In this document: positions 53,157 through 61,055 of the stretch, one piece after another | Numbering within the stretch: the stretch's first letter is position 1 | Layout of the letters: every line of letters starts with the position of its first letter | Assembly: GCA_004296885.1 (NCBI GenBank) | Contig: SCVN01000016.1 | Span: forward strand, 310,001-374,000 | Length of the DNA: 64,000 bases | DNA from: Nitrospirota bacterium | Lineage (GTDB): Bacteria > Nitrospirota > Nitrospiria > Nitrospirales > Nitrospiraceae | Direction of reading: 5' to 3' | The notes under the pieces: model-generated | Databases searched by the model: none | Seen by the model: only the letters and a program-made list of their open reading frames with translations | What the model was told of the DNA's origin: nothing | Position numbers and translations under genes: made by a program

Positions 53157-53795
53157 GTGGGTGATTTGATCCGCAAAACTTTTCCCGTGCCCCCGCTGGG
53201 GTGCAACTGCTCGATCCTGGGCGATCCGGTCACCAAGCAGGCCATCGTGGTGGACCCGGGTGGCGCCCACGAGCAGATTCTCCAGATGGTCGAGGCCATG
53301 GGGTTGAGGGTGGTCAGCATCCTGCACACCCATGCCCATTTCGACCACTTTCTGGCCTCCGGCGAGATGAAGCGGGCGACGGGCGCAACCTTATGCCTGC
53401 ATCAGGACGACCTGCCCTTGTGGGAGCTCTTGGAGACGCAATGCCGCCTGTTCGGTGTGCCCTACCGGCCGGTGCCCTTGCCCGATTACTGGATCAAGGA
53501 CGAAGAAAAAATTCTCCTGGGCGGGATCGAAGGTTTGGCGCTCCATACGCCGGGGCACACGCCCGGCTCCATGTGTTTTCATTTCGAACAGGAGCAGTTG
53601 GTCCTGGCGGGTGACACGCTCTTTCGCGGCGGCATCGGACGGACCGATCTCTGGGGCGGCGATTACGACGCGATCGAACAGTCCATCCGGGAGCGGCTCT
53701 ATGCGCTGGAGGAAGAGACCCGCGTCATCACCGGCCACGGGCCGGAAACTCGGATCGGGATCGAGCGGGAGTCCAATCCCTTTGTGCGAGGATAG
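53157..53795 (+). CDS. Metallo-beta-lactamase-fold hydrolase (glyoxalase II-like)
   Basis: A GTG start is chosen because AGGAGG sits just ahead of it; the frame continues upstream without a better site. The 212-residue protein has the metal-binding HTHAHFDHF motif, then LALHTPGHTPGSMCF, LAGDTLFRGGIGRTD and the final His in VITGHGPETRIG. This is the compact glyoxalase II-like group, which hydrolyses thioesters or related bonds with two metal ions in the cytoplasm. It is divergent from the haem-barrel gene. Substrate not determinable. Confidence 0.9.
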   Translation: MGDLIRKTFPVPPLGCNCSILGDPVTKQAIVVDPGGAHEQILQMVEAMGLRVVSILHTHAHFDHFLASGEMKRATGATLCLHQDDLPLWELLETQCRLFGVPYRPVPLPDYWIKDEEKILLGGIEGLALHTPGHTPGSMCFHFEQEQLVLAGDTLFRGGIGRTDLWGGDYDAIEQSIRERLYALEEETRVITGHGPETRIGIERESNPFVRG

Positions 53796-53925
53796 CGCGT
53801 AGGCGCCGACGAGCAACATTCAATGGGCCGGAGGCAACGAGAATGCAACGGATCGTCGCTGGAGGCGAAAAACTTCTCCGTTCGCAGCCGATCGAAGCGA
53901 ACGGTGCAAACGAAGTTTGGTATGG

Positions 53926-53974
53926 AGGCAGAAAGCAGCGGCAGGCTGTCTTCTGCTTTCCGCCTTCTGTTCTC
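53926..53974. repeat. Degenerate heptamer repeat, locus F (inverted arms)
   Basis: AGGCAGA, AAGCAGC and GGCAGGC on the left and TCTTCTG, CTTTCCG and CCTTCTG on the right, all in 7-base steps. It precedes the bifunctional nuclease gene. Confidence 0.6.
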
Positions 53975-53988
53975 AAGGGGGAGCGGCC

Positions 53989-54498
53989 ATGAAACAACTC
54001 CGTTGGTGGGTCTGGTTCGGGATGGTCGTCGGATGTGGCTCGATGCTGAGCGGCTCATTGGCCGGCGCAGCGAGCGGGGCGAAGACGGAACTGGTTCAGA
54101 TCAAGGATGTGGAGGTGCGCCTGTCGGAGCGTGGGCCGGTGGTGTTGCTGAAGGCAGAGAGTCGGACCATTCCGATCTTCGTGGACCCGACGGTGGCCGG
54201 GTCCATCCATGGGGCGGTGACCGGCGAGAAGTTCCCCAGGCCCCTGTCGCACGACTTGATGCATGCGATTTTGACGTCTTTCGGGGGCCAGGTGAGCCGG
54301 GCGGTGATCACGCTCAAAGGCGGGACCTACTACGGCGCGTTGACGGTGACGATGCCGGGCAGTTCCAGAGTCTTCGACAGCCGCTCCTCGGACGCGATTG
54401 CGCTGGCCGTCCATTTCAAGGCGCCGATTCTGGTCGGGCGGGATTTGCTGGAGTCGGCCGGCCAGCCGGCGCCGGAATCGAAGGAGCTATCGCTGTAG
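53989..54498 (+). CDS. Secreted bifunctional-nuclease-domain (DUF151) protein
   Basis: AAGGGGGAG precedes the start. The 169-residue protein has a signal peptide (WVWFGMVVGCGSMLSGSLAG) and a BFN core: GPVVLLKAESRTIPIFVDP, RPLSHDLMHAILTSFGG, ISL-like strand VITLKGGTYYGALTV, and FDSRSSDAIALAVHFKAPI with the conserved Ser-Asp pair. Plant members have nuclease activity, but bacterial ones are mostly unknown. The signal peptide suggests an envelope location. Its 3' end overlaps a convergent small gene by 12 bp. Confidence 0.85.
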   Translation: MKQLRWWVWFGMVVGCGSMLSGSLAGAASGAKTELVQIKDVEVRLSERGPVVLLKAESRTIPIFVDPTVAGSIHGAVTGEKFPRPLSHDLMHAILTSFGGQVSRAVITLKGGTYYGALTVTMPGSSRVFDSRSSDAIALAVHFKAPILVGRDLLESAGQPAPESKELSL

Positions 54499-54834
54499 CG
54501 GCTTTTCCGCCGGATGCTGCCGGGGATCCTGGTCCTGCGCCATCCGCTCCGAGAGCAGCTTCAGCCGCTTGTCCGTGGACTGTTTGATGAACTCCATATT
54601 TTCTTTGAGGTGCTGCTCCTGGGAGATCTTGCCTTCCTGCCGGCGTTTGAGCTGATCCAACCCGAACCGGGAGATCTCCGCCACCGATTCCTGGTTCAGT
54701 TGTTTCCAGAGCTTCTCGCAGCGGGGCTGTTGGGGGTGCGGATACTGGTTGCAAGGCGGGTCCGCCGCGGCGGCCGGTGAGGACCGGAAGCAGCACAGCA
54801 GCAGGAGGGCGAGGAGCAGGTGCCGGTTCATCAT
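54487..54834 (-). CDS. Small secreted Cys-containing protein
   Basis: The 115-residue protein starts at one of two adjacent ATG codons and has a signal peptide (HLLLALLLLCCFRSSPAAAA). The mature part holds DPPCNQYPHPQQPRCEKLW, two Cys that could pair, then a long charged helix (LDQLKRRQEGKISQEQHLKE). No family was recognised. Convergent with the nuclease-like gene, with a 12-bp overlap, and divergent from the HExxH gene, 23 bp away. Confidence 0.6.
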   Translation of the reverse strand: MMNRHLLLALLLLCCFRSSPAAAADPPCNQYPHPQQPRCEKLWKQLNQESVAEISRFGLDQLKRRQEGKISQEQHLKENMEFIKQSTDKRLKLLSERMAQDQDPRQHPAEKPLQR

Positions 54835-54857
54835 TCTCTCATTCCAAGAAGGGTCGC

Positions 54858-56423
54858 ATGGTAGCACAGACGCAATGGTTTGACGCGGCCTATCTGGCCA
54901 CCCTGGTCGGCGAGCTGCAAACCAGCATGAGGCGGCTGCTGTTCGACCTCTGCGACGATCTGGAGCGGCACTATCGCCGCCGGGCCCAGGCGTTGCAGTT
55001 ACCGCTGGATTACTTCCGGTTCGTCGGGAGCCGGCTGAAACGAGAGGATTTTTCAACCGGGAAGGTCGTGGGGTGGATCGAAGAGCTCAACGATCTGCTC
55101 TACTTCATCGATCTGCAGCAGCAATTTAGGCAAGACCGGGATCGCCGGGCGTTCGTGGAGCAGTTCGCTCTTGAGTGCCAGGAGAAATTTTTCGAGCACA
55201 GCTATCGTGAGGAGCTGTTTCCCTCCGGTGCGCCGAACGCGGTCGGGTTGGACCGCCGGCTGGAGCGACTCTGTACGCGTCTGGCGAGGCAGGTTGTCCA
55301 GGAGTCCCTGTTCCTGGTGCCCGGACTGCCCTGTCTCTGGCTGGCTCGCAGCAGGGGCGCGGTGAAACGGTCGCGTGGGATGGTGCCGTGCGACTTGCAG
55401 GGCAGCTTCGAGCGGGCGGAATTGCCGGGGCGGGTCTATGTGGGCCTGGAGGGGGCCTATCTCGATCCTCCTGCATCCTTGCGGAGGAGGCTTGCCAGGA
55501 AGGGAGCCGGAACCAGCTTCCAGATCAAGCAACAAGGAATCTGGCTGAGCATCGGCAAGACCTCGGTGCCTCTGTGGGGCGAGGACCAGCAGCCGGCAGG
55601 CGGCTGGACGTTCGTGCCGCCTCACTTGCTGCGGCCTGGATTGACCCTGGGTCCAGTCCTGATCTACGGCAAGGACCTCACGCCGGCGCGCCTGGCGGTC
55701 CCTCCCGACGGGTTGGCCGATCGGATCAATCGCGCCTGGGATGCGATCGCATCGGCCTGGCCGGAGGGGGCCAAGCTGCTCACGCGGCTGACGACGCGTA
55801 TCGTCCCGCTGCAGGCGCGGGGCGTGGTGAGCTTCAGCTACCGCCACCGGCCCGGCCTGTCCTTCATCAATACCTTCGACCGGGATCGCCTGGATCTGAT
55901 CGACGACCTGATCCATGAGAACAGCCACCATCACCTGAATCTGTTGCTGCGCAAATTCGACATGCGCCGGGGCGATCACAACCAGGAAATCTTCTATTCA
56001 CCCTGGCGGCGCAGCCTGCGTCCCTTGCACGGCATCCTCCACGCGACCTTCACCTTCACCATGGGAGCCACGCTCTTCGAGCGGCTCTCGGCCTGGGCGG
56101 AGAAGGGCTTGTCCGCCGTGACCTTGCGAACCTTCGGGCTGGGCGAGCGGGACATCCGGCGCGCCCGTTTGCGTTGTTTGGAAGAGGTCGAGTCGGTCCG
56201 CTATTCCGTGCAGGATCTGGTCTGGGCGGCGGAGCGCAAGAAGTGGCTCAGTCCCTCCGGACGAGCCTTGGTGCGGGCGTTGGCCGAGCGGATCGCTCAG
56301 GTCGGACGCAGGAGCGGATCGTTCCGCGACGTTGTGAAGCGTTCGCGCCAAGGGGCCGCCTTGCGCCGCCATGGCCGGGAACTGGAGCTGGCGCGGATGA
56401 CCTATGAGCGGATTCGCGGGTAG
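54858..56423 (+). CDS. HExxH-motif protein (possible aKG-HExxH peptide hydroxylase-like)
   Basis: The start is the ATG giving MVAQTQWF. The 521-residue soluble protein has the metal-binding sequence HENSH at residues 353-357 in LIHENSHHHLNLLL, followed by FYSPWRRSLRPLHGILHATF. That combination (His-Glu-x-x-His, then SPWR...RPL.G..H) matches what I know of the HExxH family linked to peptide beta-hydroxylation and RiPP gene sets. The N-terminal half is novel to me, with helical segments (YLATLVGELQTSMRRLLFDL). No precursor peptide or other RiPP gene is near, so the substrate is unknown and the role may be different. Confidence 0.65.
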   Translation: MVAQTQWFDAAYLATLVGELQTSMRRLLFDLCDDLERHYRRRAQALQLPLDYFRFVGSRLKREDFSTGKVVGWIEELNDLLYFIDLQQQFRQDRDRRAFVEQFALECQEKFFEHSYREELFPSGAPNAVGLDRRLERLCTRLARQVVQESLFLVPGLPCLWLARSRGAVKRSRGMVPCDLQGSFERAELPGRVYVGLEGAYLDPPASLRRRLARKGAGTSFQIKQQGIWLSIGKTSVPLWGEDQQPAGGWTFVPPHLLRPGLTLGPVLIYGKDLTPARLAVPPDGLADRINRAWDAIASAWPEGAKLLTRLTTRIVPLQARGVVSFSYRHRPGLSFINTFDRDRLDLIDDLIHENSHHHLNLLLRKFDMRRGDHNQEIFYSPWRRSLRPLHGILHATFTFTMGATLFERLSAWAEKGLSAVTLRTFGLGERDIRRARLRCLEEVESVRYSVQDLVWAAERKKWLSPSGRALVRALAERIAQVGRRSGSFRDVVKRSRQGAALRRHGRELELARMTYERIRG

Positions 56424-56584
56424 GCGGACGCGGATCTGAACCGCCGGGCCCGGAAACGGTGCGCACAGGATTCACACCGGAAGGGATAGAGTCGGAAAAG
56501 ACTCCAGAGACGATCCCACAGCCGCCGACTCAGCCGGACCACTTTCGTACTGCCGCATGCCGGACATTGAGCTTGTTGCCGCAT
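56402..56584 (-). CDS. Small zinc-ribbon protein
   Basis: The 60-residue protein starts MRQQAQCPACGSTKVVRLSR and ends with FRCESCAHRFRARRF. The two CxxC pairs, 27 residues apart, should bind one zinc ion; the rest is strongly basic, so nucleic-acid binding is possible. It overlaps the 3' end of the HExxH gene by 22 bp on the opposite strand. A longer frame upstream lacks conserved character. Function unknown. Confidence 0.6.
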   Translation of the reverse strand: MRQQAQCPACGSTKVVRLSRRLWDRLWSLFRLYPFRCESCAHRFRARRFRSASAYPRIRS

Positions 56585-56706
56585 CGGGCTCCGCGCTGGT
56601 TGGGACGACCACGGTGCAGCATACTTGTTTCCGCCAAGAAAGAAAGACTTTTTGCGCGGGCCAGCGCATGCGTCCGACTTTACTTCATTCGACTGCGCTG
56701 GTATAA

Positions 56707-58599
56707 GTGGCTGCCGATCAGTCACAATCGCTTCTCCTGATGGGGGATGGCCTGCAGCCTCGCATCCCGTCCGATGAACAGGACTCCGACGAGCCGGAGG
56801 ACCACCCGATGGGCGCGGATCGGACTGACAGTCGGACGGACCGCCATCCCGTGCCCTCCCGCTCGAGTCCCTTCCTCGGTCGTATCTGGACCAAACTTGA
56901 CTGGACCGTCGGGACCAAGCTGATCGTCCTGACCGTCCCGCTGATCGCCCTCCTGTCCCTGGTGGCGGCCTACACGGAACATATGCGGAACGCGGCCCTG
57001 ATGCAGGAGCGGCTGGCGCATCGGGCCAAGAGTCTGGCGCATCAGATCATGGCCGACCGGCAATACTACGCCTCGGTTGTGGTGCCGCGCGTCAAAGACC
57101 TGGGCGGGACGCTCGGCCCGGACTACCGGGAGGTGCATGGGCGGTTTCCGCTCCCGGCCACGTTCGTACGGGAAGCGTCCGAGATCACGGCCTCGTTCCA
57201 CAACGGATTTACGGCCAATCTGATCAGCCCCTGGCCCATCAACAAGGACAAGGGGCTCAAGGACCGGTTTCAGCAGGATGCCTTTGCCTATCTGGCCCTG
57301 CACCAGACCGAACAATTCATCCGCACCGATACCCTCGAAGGCCGCACCGTCATGCGGGTGCTCACCGCCGATCTGGCTTCGGCGCAGTCCTGCGTGACCT
57401 GCCACAACGGCCATCCGCAGAGCCCCAGGCACGATTTCAAGCTGAACGACGTGATGGGCGGGCTGGAGATCGTCATGCCCATGGATCAGTACGTGAAGGA
57501 AGGCGAGCAGGATCTGGCCCTGACCCTCGCCGGCGGGGCGGGCATGTGCGTGCTGGTCTTGGCGATCGTGGCCTTCGGCAGCCGCAGGACCGTGACCCAG
57601 CCGTTGGCCCGTCTATCCGGGGCTATGGACGATTTTGTGGGGAGTACGCCGGCGCCCTCCACCCAGCCCGACGGGCAGGGGGGGGACGAGGTGGCGCACA
57701 TCACGGGCGCGTTCGAGCGGATGAAGTCGGTCATCGCGACGCAGCAAGCCGAGCTGCGGGATGCCAATCAATTTCTGGAGCAGCGGGTCGTCGAGCGGAC
57801 GGAAGAGCTGCGGCGGACGATGGAGGAGAAGGAACGGATCGGCAGCGAGCTGCGGATCGCCAGCGACATTCAGAAGTCCATCCTGCCCCGGACCTTTCCC
57901 GCCTTCCCGCATCGGGACGATTTCGACCTTTACGCCGAATCCATCCCCGCGCGCGAGATGGGCGGAGACTTCTACGACTTTTTCCTCCTGGACCAGGACC
58001 GAGTCGGCCTGGTCATCGCCGACGTCTCCGGCAAGGGCGTGCCGGCGGCCATCTTCATGGCCGTCAGCCGGACCATGCTCAAGGCCACCGCGATGCAGGG
58101 AGGCTCGCCAGGCGACTGTCTGCGGCAGGTCAATAATCTCCTCTGTCCCGACAACGAGGCGTCCATGTTCGTGACGGTCTTCTACGCCATCCTGGATACC
58201 AGGACCGGTGTCCTCGAATACGGCAACGCGGGCCACAACCTGCCGTACCTTTTGTCCGGCCGGGGCGGCATCGTGGTGCTGGAGAATCCTGGCGGCATGG
58301 CCTTGGGGGTGATGGAAGACAGCGCCTATCCGGTGAAGCGGGTGCAGTTGCGCGCCGGCGACGGCTTGCTGTTCTACACAGACGGGGTGACCGAAGCGAT
58401 GGACGCGGCCGGCAACCTGTTCTCAGTCGAGCGGCTGGAGCGGCTGTTGCGGCGCATCCAGAACGGGTCGCCTACGGAGCTCGTGCGCGACACCGTGGCG
58501 GAGGTGCGGAGCTACGCGGCCGGCGAGCCGCAGGCGGACGACATCACGATGCTGGCGTTGCGGTACCTGCAAGGACCAACGGAGTCGAACCGGGCATGA
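56707..58599 (+). CDS. Haem-sensing SpoIIE/PP2C serine phosphatase
   Basis: The 630-residue protein has a hydrophilic start (a GTG; other starts at 56740 and 56809 are possible), membrane helix one (LIVLTVPLIALLSLVAAY), a periplasmic DUF3365/Tll0287-like sensor with the c-type haem motif CVTCH (Cys229, Cys232, His233) followed by HPQSPRHDF, a second helix, a HAMP and coiled-coil linker, and a PP2C domain: MGGDFYDFF, VIADVSGKGVPAA, YTDGVTEAMDA and QADDITML. It should dephosphorylate an anti-sigma antagonist when its sensor is triggered, perhaps by redox state. RsbW and STAS genes follow in the same transcript. Confidence 0.9.
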   Translation: MAADQSQSLLLMGDGLQPRIPSDEQDSDEPEDHPMGADRTDSRTDRHPVPSRSSPFLGRIWTKLDWTVGTKLIVLTVPLIALLSLVAAYTEHMRNAALMQERLAHRAKSLAHQIMADRQYYASVVVPRVKDLGGTLGPDYREVHGRFPLPATFVREASEITASFHNGFTANLISPWPINKDKGLKDRFQQDAFAYLALHQTEQFIRTDTLEGRTVMRVLTADLASAQSCVTCHNGHPQSPRHDFKLNDVMGGLEIVMPMDQYVKEGEQDLALTLAGGAGMCVLVLAIVAFGSRRTVTQPLARLSGAMDDFVGSTPAPSTQPDGQGGDEVAHITGAFERMKSVIATQQAELRDANQFLEQRVVERTEELRRTMEEKERIGSELRIASDIQKSILPRTFPAFPHRDDFDLYAESIPAREMGGDFYDFFLLDQDRVGLVIADVSGKGVPAAIFMAVSRTMLKATAMQGGSPGDCLRQVNNLLCPDNEASMFVTVFYAILDTRTGVLEYGNAGHNLPYLLSGRGGIVVLENPGGMALGVMEDSAYPVKRVQLRAGDGLLFYTDGVTEAMDAAGNLFSVERLERLLRRIQNGSPTELVRDTVAEVRSYAAGEPQADDITMLALRYLQGPTESNRA

Positions 58600-59015
58600 G
58601 CCGGACACTCGAGGTCAGGCTGCAGAACCGTCTCTCCGAGCTGGAGCGGGTGGGGGAGGTGGTGGAGTCGTTCGGGGAAACCCACAACCTGCCGGGCAAA
58701 GTGGTGCAGGCGGTGGCCCTTTGCATAGACGAGGTCGTCACCAACGTGATCTCCTATGCCTACGACGACCAAGCCGACCACCAGATTACGCTGCGCCTCT
58801 CCCTGCAGGCGGGAGAGGTGGCGGCGGAAGTGGAGGACGACGGCAAGCCCTTCAATCCGCTGGACGCGCCGGAGCCGGACCTGACCCAGTCGCTGGAGGA
58901 CCGGCCGATCGGCGGGCTGGGCGTGCACTTCTTGCGGACGCTGATGGACGGGGTCGAGTATCGGCGCCATGCGGGGAAAAACCTGTTGGTGATGAAAAAG
59001 AAACTGCCGGTGTGA
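58596..59015 (+). CDS. Anti-sigma factor serine kinase (RsbW-like)
   Basis: The ATGA overlap with the phosphatase gene shows coupling. The 139-residue protein is a GHKL ATPase: CIDEVVTNVISYAYDD (N box), EVEDDGKPFNP (D box) and GGLGVHFLRTLMDG (G box). In RsbW-like systems this protein binds a sigma factor or another partner and phosphorylates the STAS antagonist. The end has YRRHAGKNLLVMKK. Its sigma partner is not in the window. Confidence 0.92.
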   Translation: MSRTLEVRLQNRLSELERVGEVVESFGETHNLPGKVVQAVALCIDEVVTNVISYAYDDQADHQITLRLSLQAGEVAAEVEDDGKPFNPLDAPEPDLTQSLEDRPIGGLGVHFLRTLMDGVEYRRHAGKNLLVMKKKLPV

Positions 59016-59053
59016 CCGGCTCAAGAATCACGTGAACGCGAGGGAGGCGGCTG

Positions 59054-59392
59054 ATGGAGATTACGGAGCAGAAAAAGGGATCGGTGGTGCTGCTGGTGCT
59101 GACAGGGCGGCTGGACGCGGGCACCGCCGGCAAGCTGGAAGAACGGCTGGTGGGCCTGATCGAGGCCGGCAACCGGAGCTTCGTCCTGGACTTCATGAAC
59201 CTGGACTACATCAGCAGCGCCGGCTTGCGGGTCCTCCTGATGGCGGCCAAAAAACTCAAGGGGCTGAACGGGCGCATCGTGCTCTCGTCATTGAAGGCCC
59301 ATATCCGGGAAGTATTCGATATCGCCGGCTTCTCGGCGATCTTTCCGACGTATGATCAGCAGGATGCGGCGGTTGGGAGCTTCCAGTCATAG
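59054..59392 (+). CDS. STAS-domain anti-sigma factor antagonist (RsbV-like)
   Basis: The 112-residue protein is a single STAS domain. VVLLVLTGRLDAGTAGKLE is the opening and LDFMNLDYISSAGLRVLLMA contains the serine that the kinase would phosphorylate, with the conserved Asp ahead of it. It should bind the RsbW-like kinase when the PP2C phosphatase has removed the phosphate. It is 38 bp after the kinase gene on the same strand, and a palindromic element follows its stop. Confidence 0.92.
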   Translation: MEITEQKKGSVVLLVLTGRLDAGTAGKLEERLVGLIEAGNRSFVLDFMNLDYISSAGLRVLLMAAKKLKGLNGRIVLSSLKAHIREVFDIAGFSAIFPTYDQQDAAVGSFQS

Positions 59393-59453
59393 GACGTTGA
59401 AAAAAGCCTCCAGCTTTGTTCTCGCATCGCTGGGCGGCCTTTTTGAACGTCCT
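59391..59453. repeat. Palindromic MITE-like element, copy 1
   Basis: AGGACGTTGAAAAAAGCC mirrors GGCCTTTTTGAACGTCCT with two mismatches around a 27-base centre holding TTTGTTCTCGC. The same internal sequence and layout recur at 61838-61959. It abuts the STAS stop codon and could also work as a terminator for the partner-switch operon. Confidence 0.65.
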
Positions 59454-59568
59454 GAACGGTGTGGATTGCAATATCTCAAACCTGCTTTCAAGCGGCTGGC
59501 AGAGTGGCGGTTGCAAATCTAGTAGGCCTGGCATGGAGTTATCGCACTGGTTGCGGGGAGGCATTTTT

Positions 59569-59721
59569 ATGGCAAAGGGCGTGGCCGAATGGCTGGAAGA
59601 AGCGGAGCGTCGGTATCAGGCCTATCGCCATGGGCTTCTCACGCCGAAACCAGCAGCCGAAGTCTTCCGCGCAAGCCGTGCCAAACTGAGACAATCATTG
59701 CCGCCAGGTATCGATGAATAA
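59569..59721 (+). CDS. Small helical protein, possible addiction-module component
   Basis: GGGGAGG precedes this 50-residue gene. The product begins MAKGVAEWLEEAERRYQAYR, a charged helix, and contains LTPKPAAEVFRASRAKLRQS. No family is sure; it resembles small addiction-module components by size and position. The next gene, an AbrB-like antitoxin, overlaps its end by 8 bp. Confidence 0.5.
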   Translation: MAKGVAEWLEEAERRYQAYRHGLLTPKPAAEVFRASRAKLRQSLPPGIDE

Positions 59722-59971
59722 ATTGCGACAGACCAAAGAGGGGTTATTAATTCCGTCCTCCCTGCTCAAGGGAATAGGCGGCCCAGTTTCCGTGCAACGG
59801 CAGGGGAATGTGCTGTTCATTGAATCGGAGGAGCGCCGAGCGGCCCGGAGGCGTGCAGCCCGCATGGTGCAGCGTCTGCGACGGGCTGCGGGATCATCCG
59901 GGGAACTGACGGCCGCAGCGATGGCACGTGAAGTAGCGGCGGTCCGGCGGAAGCGTGCGAGTCATCGTTGA
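59714..59971 (+). CDS. AbrB/VapB-like antitoxin
   Basis: The 85-residue protein begins MNKLRQTKEGLLIPSSLLKG and has the swapped-hairpin pattern (GPVSVQRQGNVLFIES) of AbrB-type DNA binders, then a basic tail (RRAARRRAARMVQRLRR). It should bind its own promoter and a PIN toxin. The PIN frame after it, overlapping by 17 bp, is truncated, so the antitoxin may have outlived its toxin. Confidence 0.7.
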   Translation: MNKLRQTKEGLLIPSSLLKGIGGPVSVQRQGNVLFIESEERRAARRRAARMVQRLRRAAGSSGELTAAAMAREVAAVRRKRASHR

Positions 59972-60173
59972 TACCAACATCATCGTCTCCGGTCTGATTT
60001 CCTCTTCTGGCCCACCCGCCAAAATCGTGAATGCCCTCTTGCAAGGGCTCCTGATCCCTGTCCTGAGTCCTGACACGTTGGCCGAGCTTGAAACGGTTCT
60101 GATTATGTTCCCTCTGAAAGTGCGACCTTTCGAGCGCCCTGCCAGATGTGTAACCGCAAAGCTTAGCCCTTGA
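59955..60173 (+). pseudogene. Truncated PIN (VapC) toxin remnant
   Basis: The first 49 residues are a normal PIN start (MRVIVDTNIIVSGLISSSGP, then SPDTLAELETVL with the first two acidic residues). At that point the sequence changes to an unrelated 23-residue tail and a stop; the last two acidic positions and the whole C-terminal half are missing. A deletion or insertion is more likely than a sequencing error, because the frame after the break shows no PIN remnant. It should be inactive. Confidence 0.7.
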
Positions 60174-60254
60174 TCCCTCTTCCCTCCAGTTTCCATCTTC
60201 CCACTAGACACCAGAATAGATATGTACTAACATTGTAAGGACTGGAGGTGGGGC

Positions 60255-60482
60255 ATGATTAAGAAGCTGCAAAAGCATGGGAACAGCGTGGCGCTCGTCA
60301 TTGAAAAGCCCGTCATGGAAGCGCTCGGCATCACGGAAGAGACTCCGCTGCAAGTGACTGTCAACGGGAACGCGCTGGTCGTAACTCCGGCCAACGTGGG
60401 TATCGGCCCGGAGCGGATGAAGGAGATCATCAAGGATATCCGCAAACGGTACGGGCCGATGCTGAAACGACTGGCAGACTGA
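60255..60482 (+). CDS. AbrB/MazE-like antitoxin of a Doc toxin
   Basis: TTGTAAGGACTGGAGGTGGGGC precedes the ATG. The 75-residue protein begins MIKKLQKHGNSVALVIEK, the SpoVT/AbrB hairpin pattern, and LQVTVNGNALVVTP is the second strand set. The C-terminal helix (RMKEIIKDIRKRYGPMLKRL) should wrap its toxin. The Doc gene starts 4 bp after its stop. Confidence 0.85.
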   Translation: MIKKLQKHGNSVALVIEKPVMEALGITEETPLQVTVNGNALVVTPANVGIGPERMKEIIKDIRKRYGPMLKRLAD

Positions 60483-60486
60483 AACC

Positions 60487-60882
60487 GTGAAGCCCGTTAT
60501 CTTCTTGAATGTGGAGGATGTTCTGATACTCCACGCCGATACCATCGACACCGACGGCGGTTCGCACGGGCTCAGAGATCACGGCCTATTGGACGCGGCG
60601 GTTGCCATGCCACGCCAGCAATTCGGCGGCCAATTTCTGCACGAGGACCTTGCGGCGATGGCGGCGGCCTATCTCTTTCACATCGCGCAAAATCATCCTT
60701 TTGTGGATGGAAATAAGCGTGCCGCGGTGATGTCCGCGCTCGTCTTTCTGAACCTCAATGGCGTTAAAAATCTGCCGGCACCGGACAAACTGGAAGCGAC
60801 GACCAGGCAGGTGGCAGCAGGAGAGATGAACAAGGATCAGTTAACGAAGTGGGTGCAGAGTCAGATCAAACCACGGCGGTAA
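60487..60882 (+). CDS. Doc-type Fic-domain toxin
   Basis: This 131-residue protein starts at GTG and carries the Doc form of the Fic motif: HPFVDGNKRAAV from residue 70. Doc proteins phosphorylate elongation factor Tu and stop translation; canonical Fic proteins transfer AMP instead. The short length and absent flap insertions fit Doc. Its partner is the AbrB-like gene just ahead. The end is basic (QSQIKPRR). Confidence 0.88.
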   Translation: MKPVIFLNVEDVLILHADTIDTDGGSHGLRDHGLLDAAVAMPRQQFGGQFLHEDLAAMAAAYLFHIAQNHPFVDGNKRAAVMSALVFLNLNGVKNLPAPDKLEATTRQVAAGEMNKDQLTKWVQSQIKPRR

Positions 60883-61055
60883 GAGAAGGCCGGTGGCCGA
60901 TCGCCTCATACCGCCGCCTGGCCAGATTCCTGGCAGTGCCGCGATCATCTATCATGTGCGATTTAGCTGAGGAAATGAGTCAGGCTTTACTGCCCGGACG
61001 CATATGTAGAATGGAGCGTAGGAGAGCCCACCTTTACGAATAAGCGAGAAGACAA

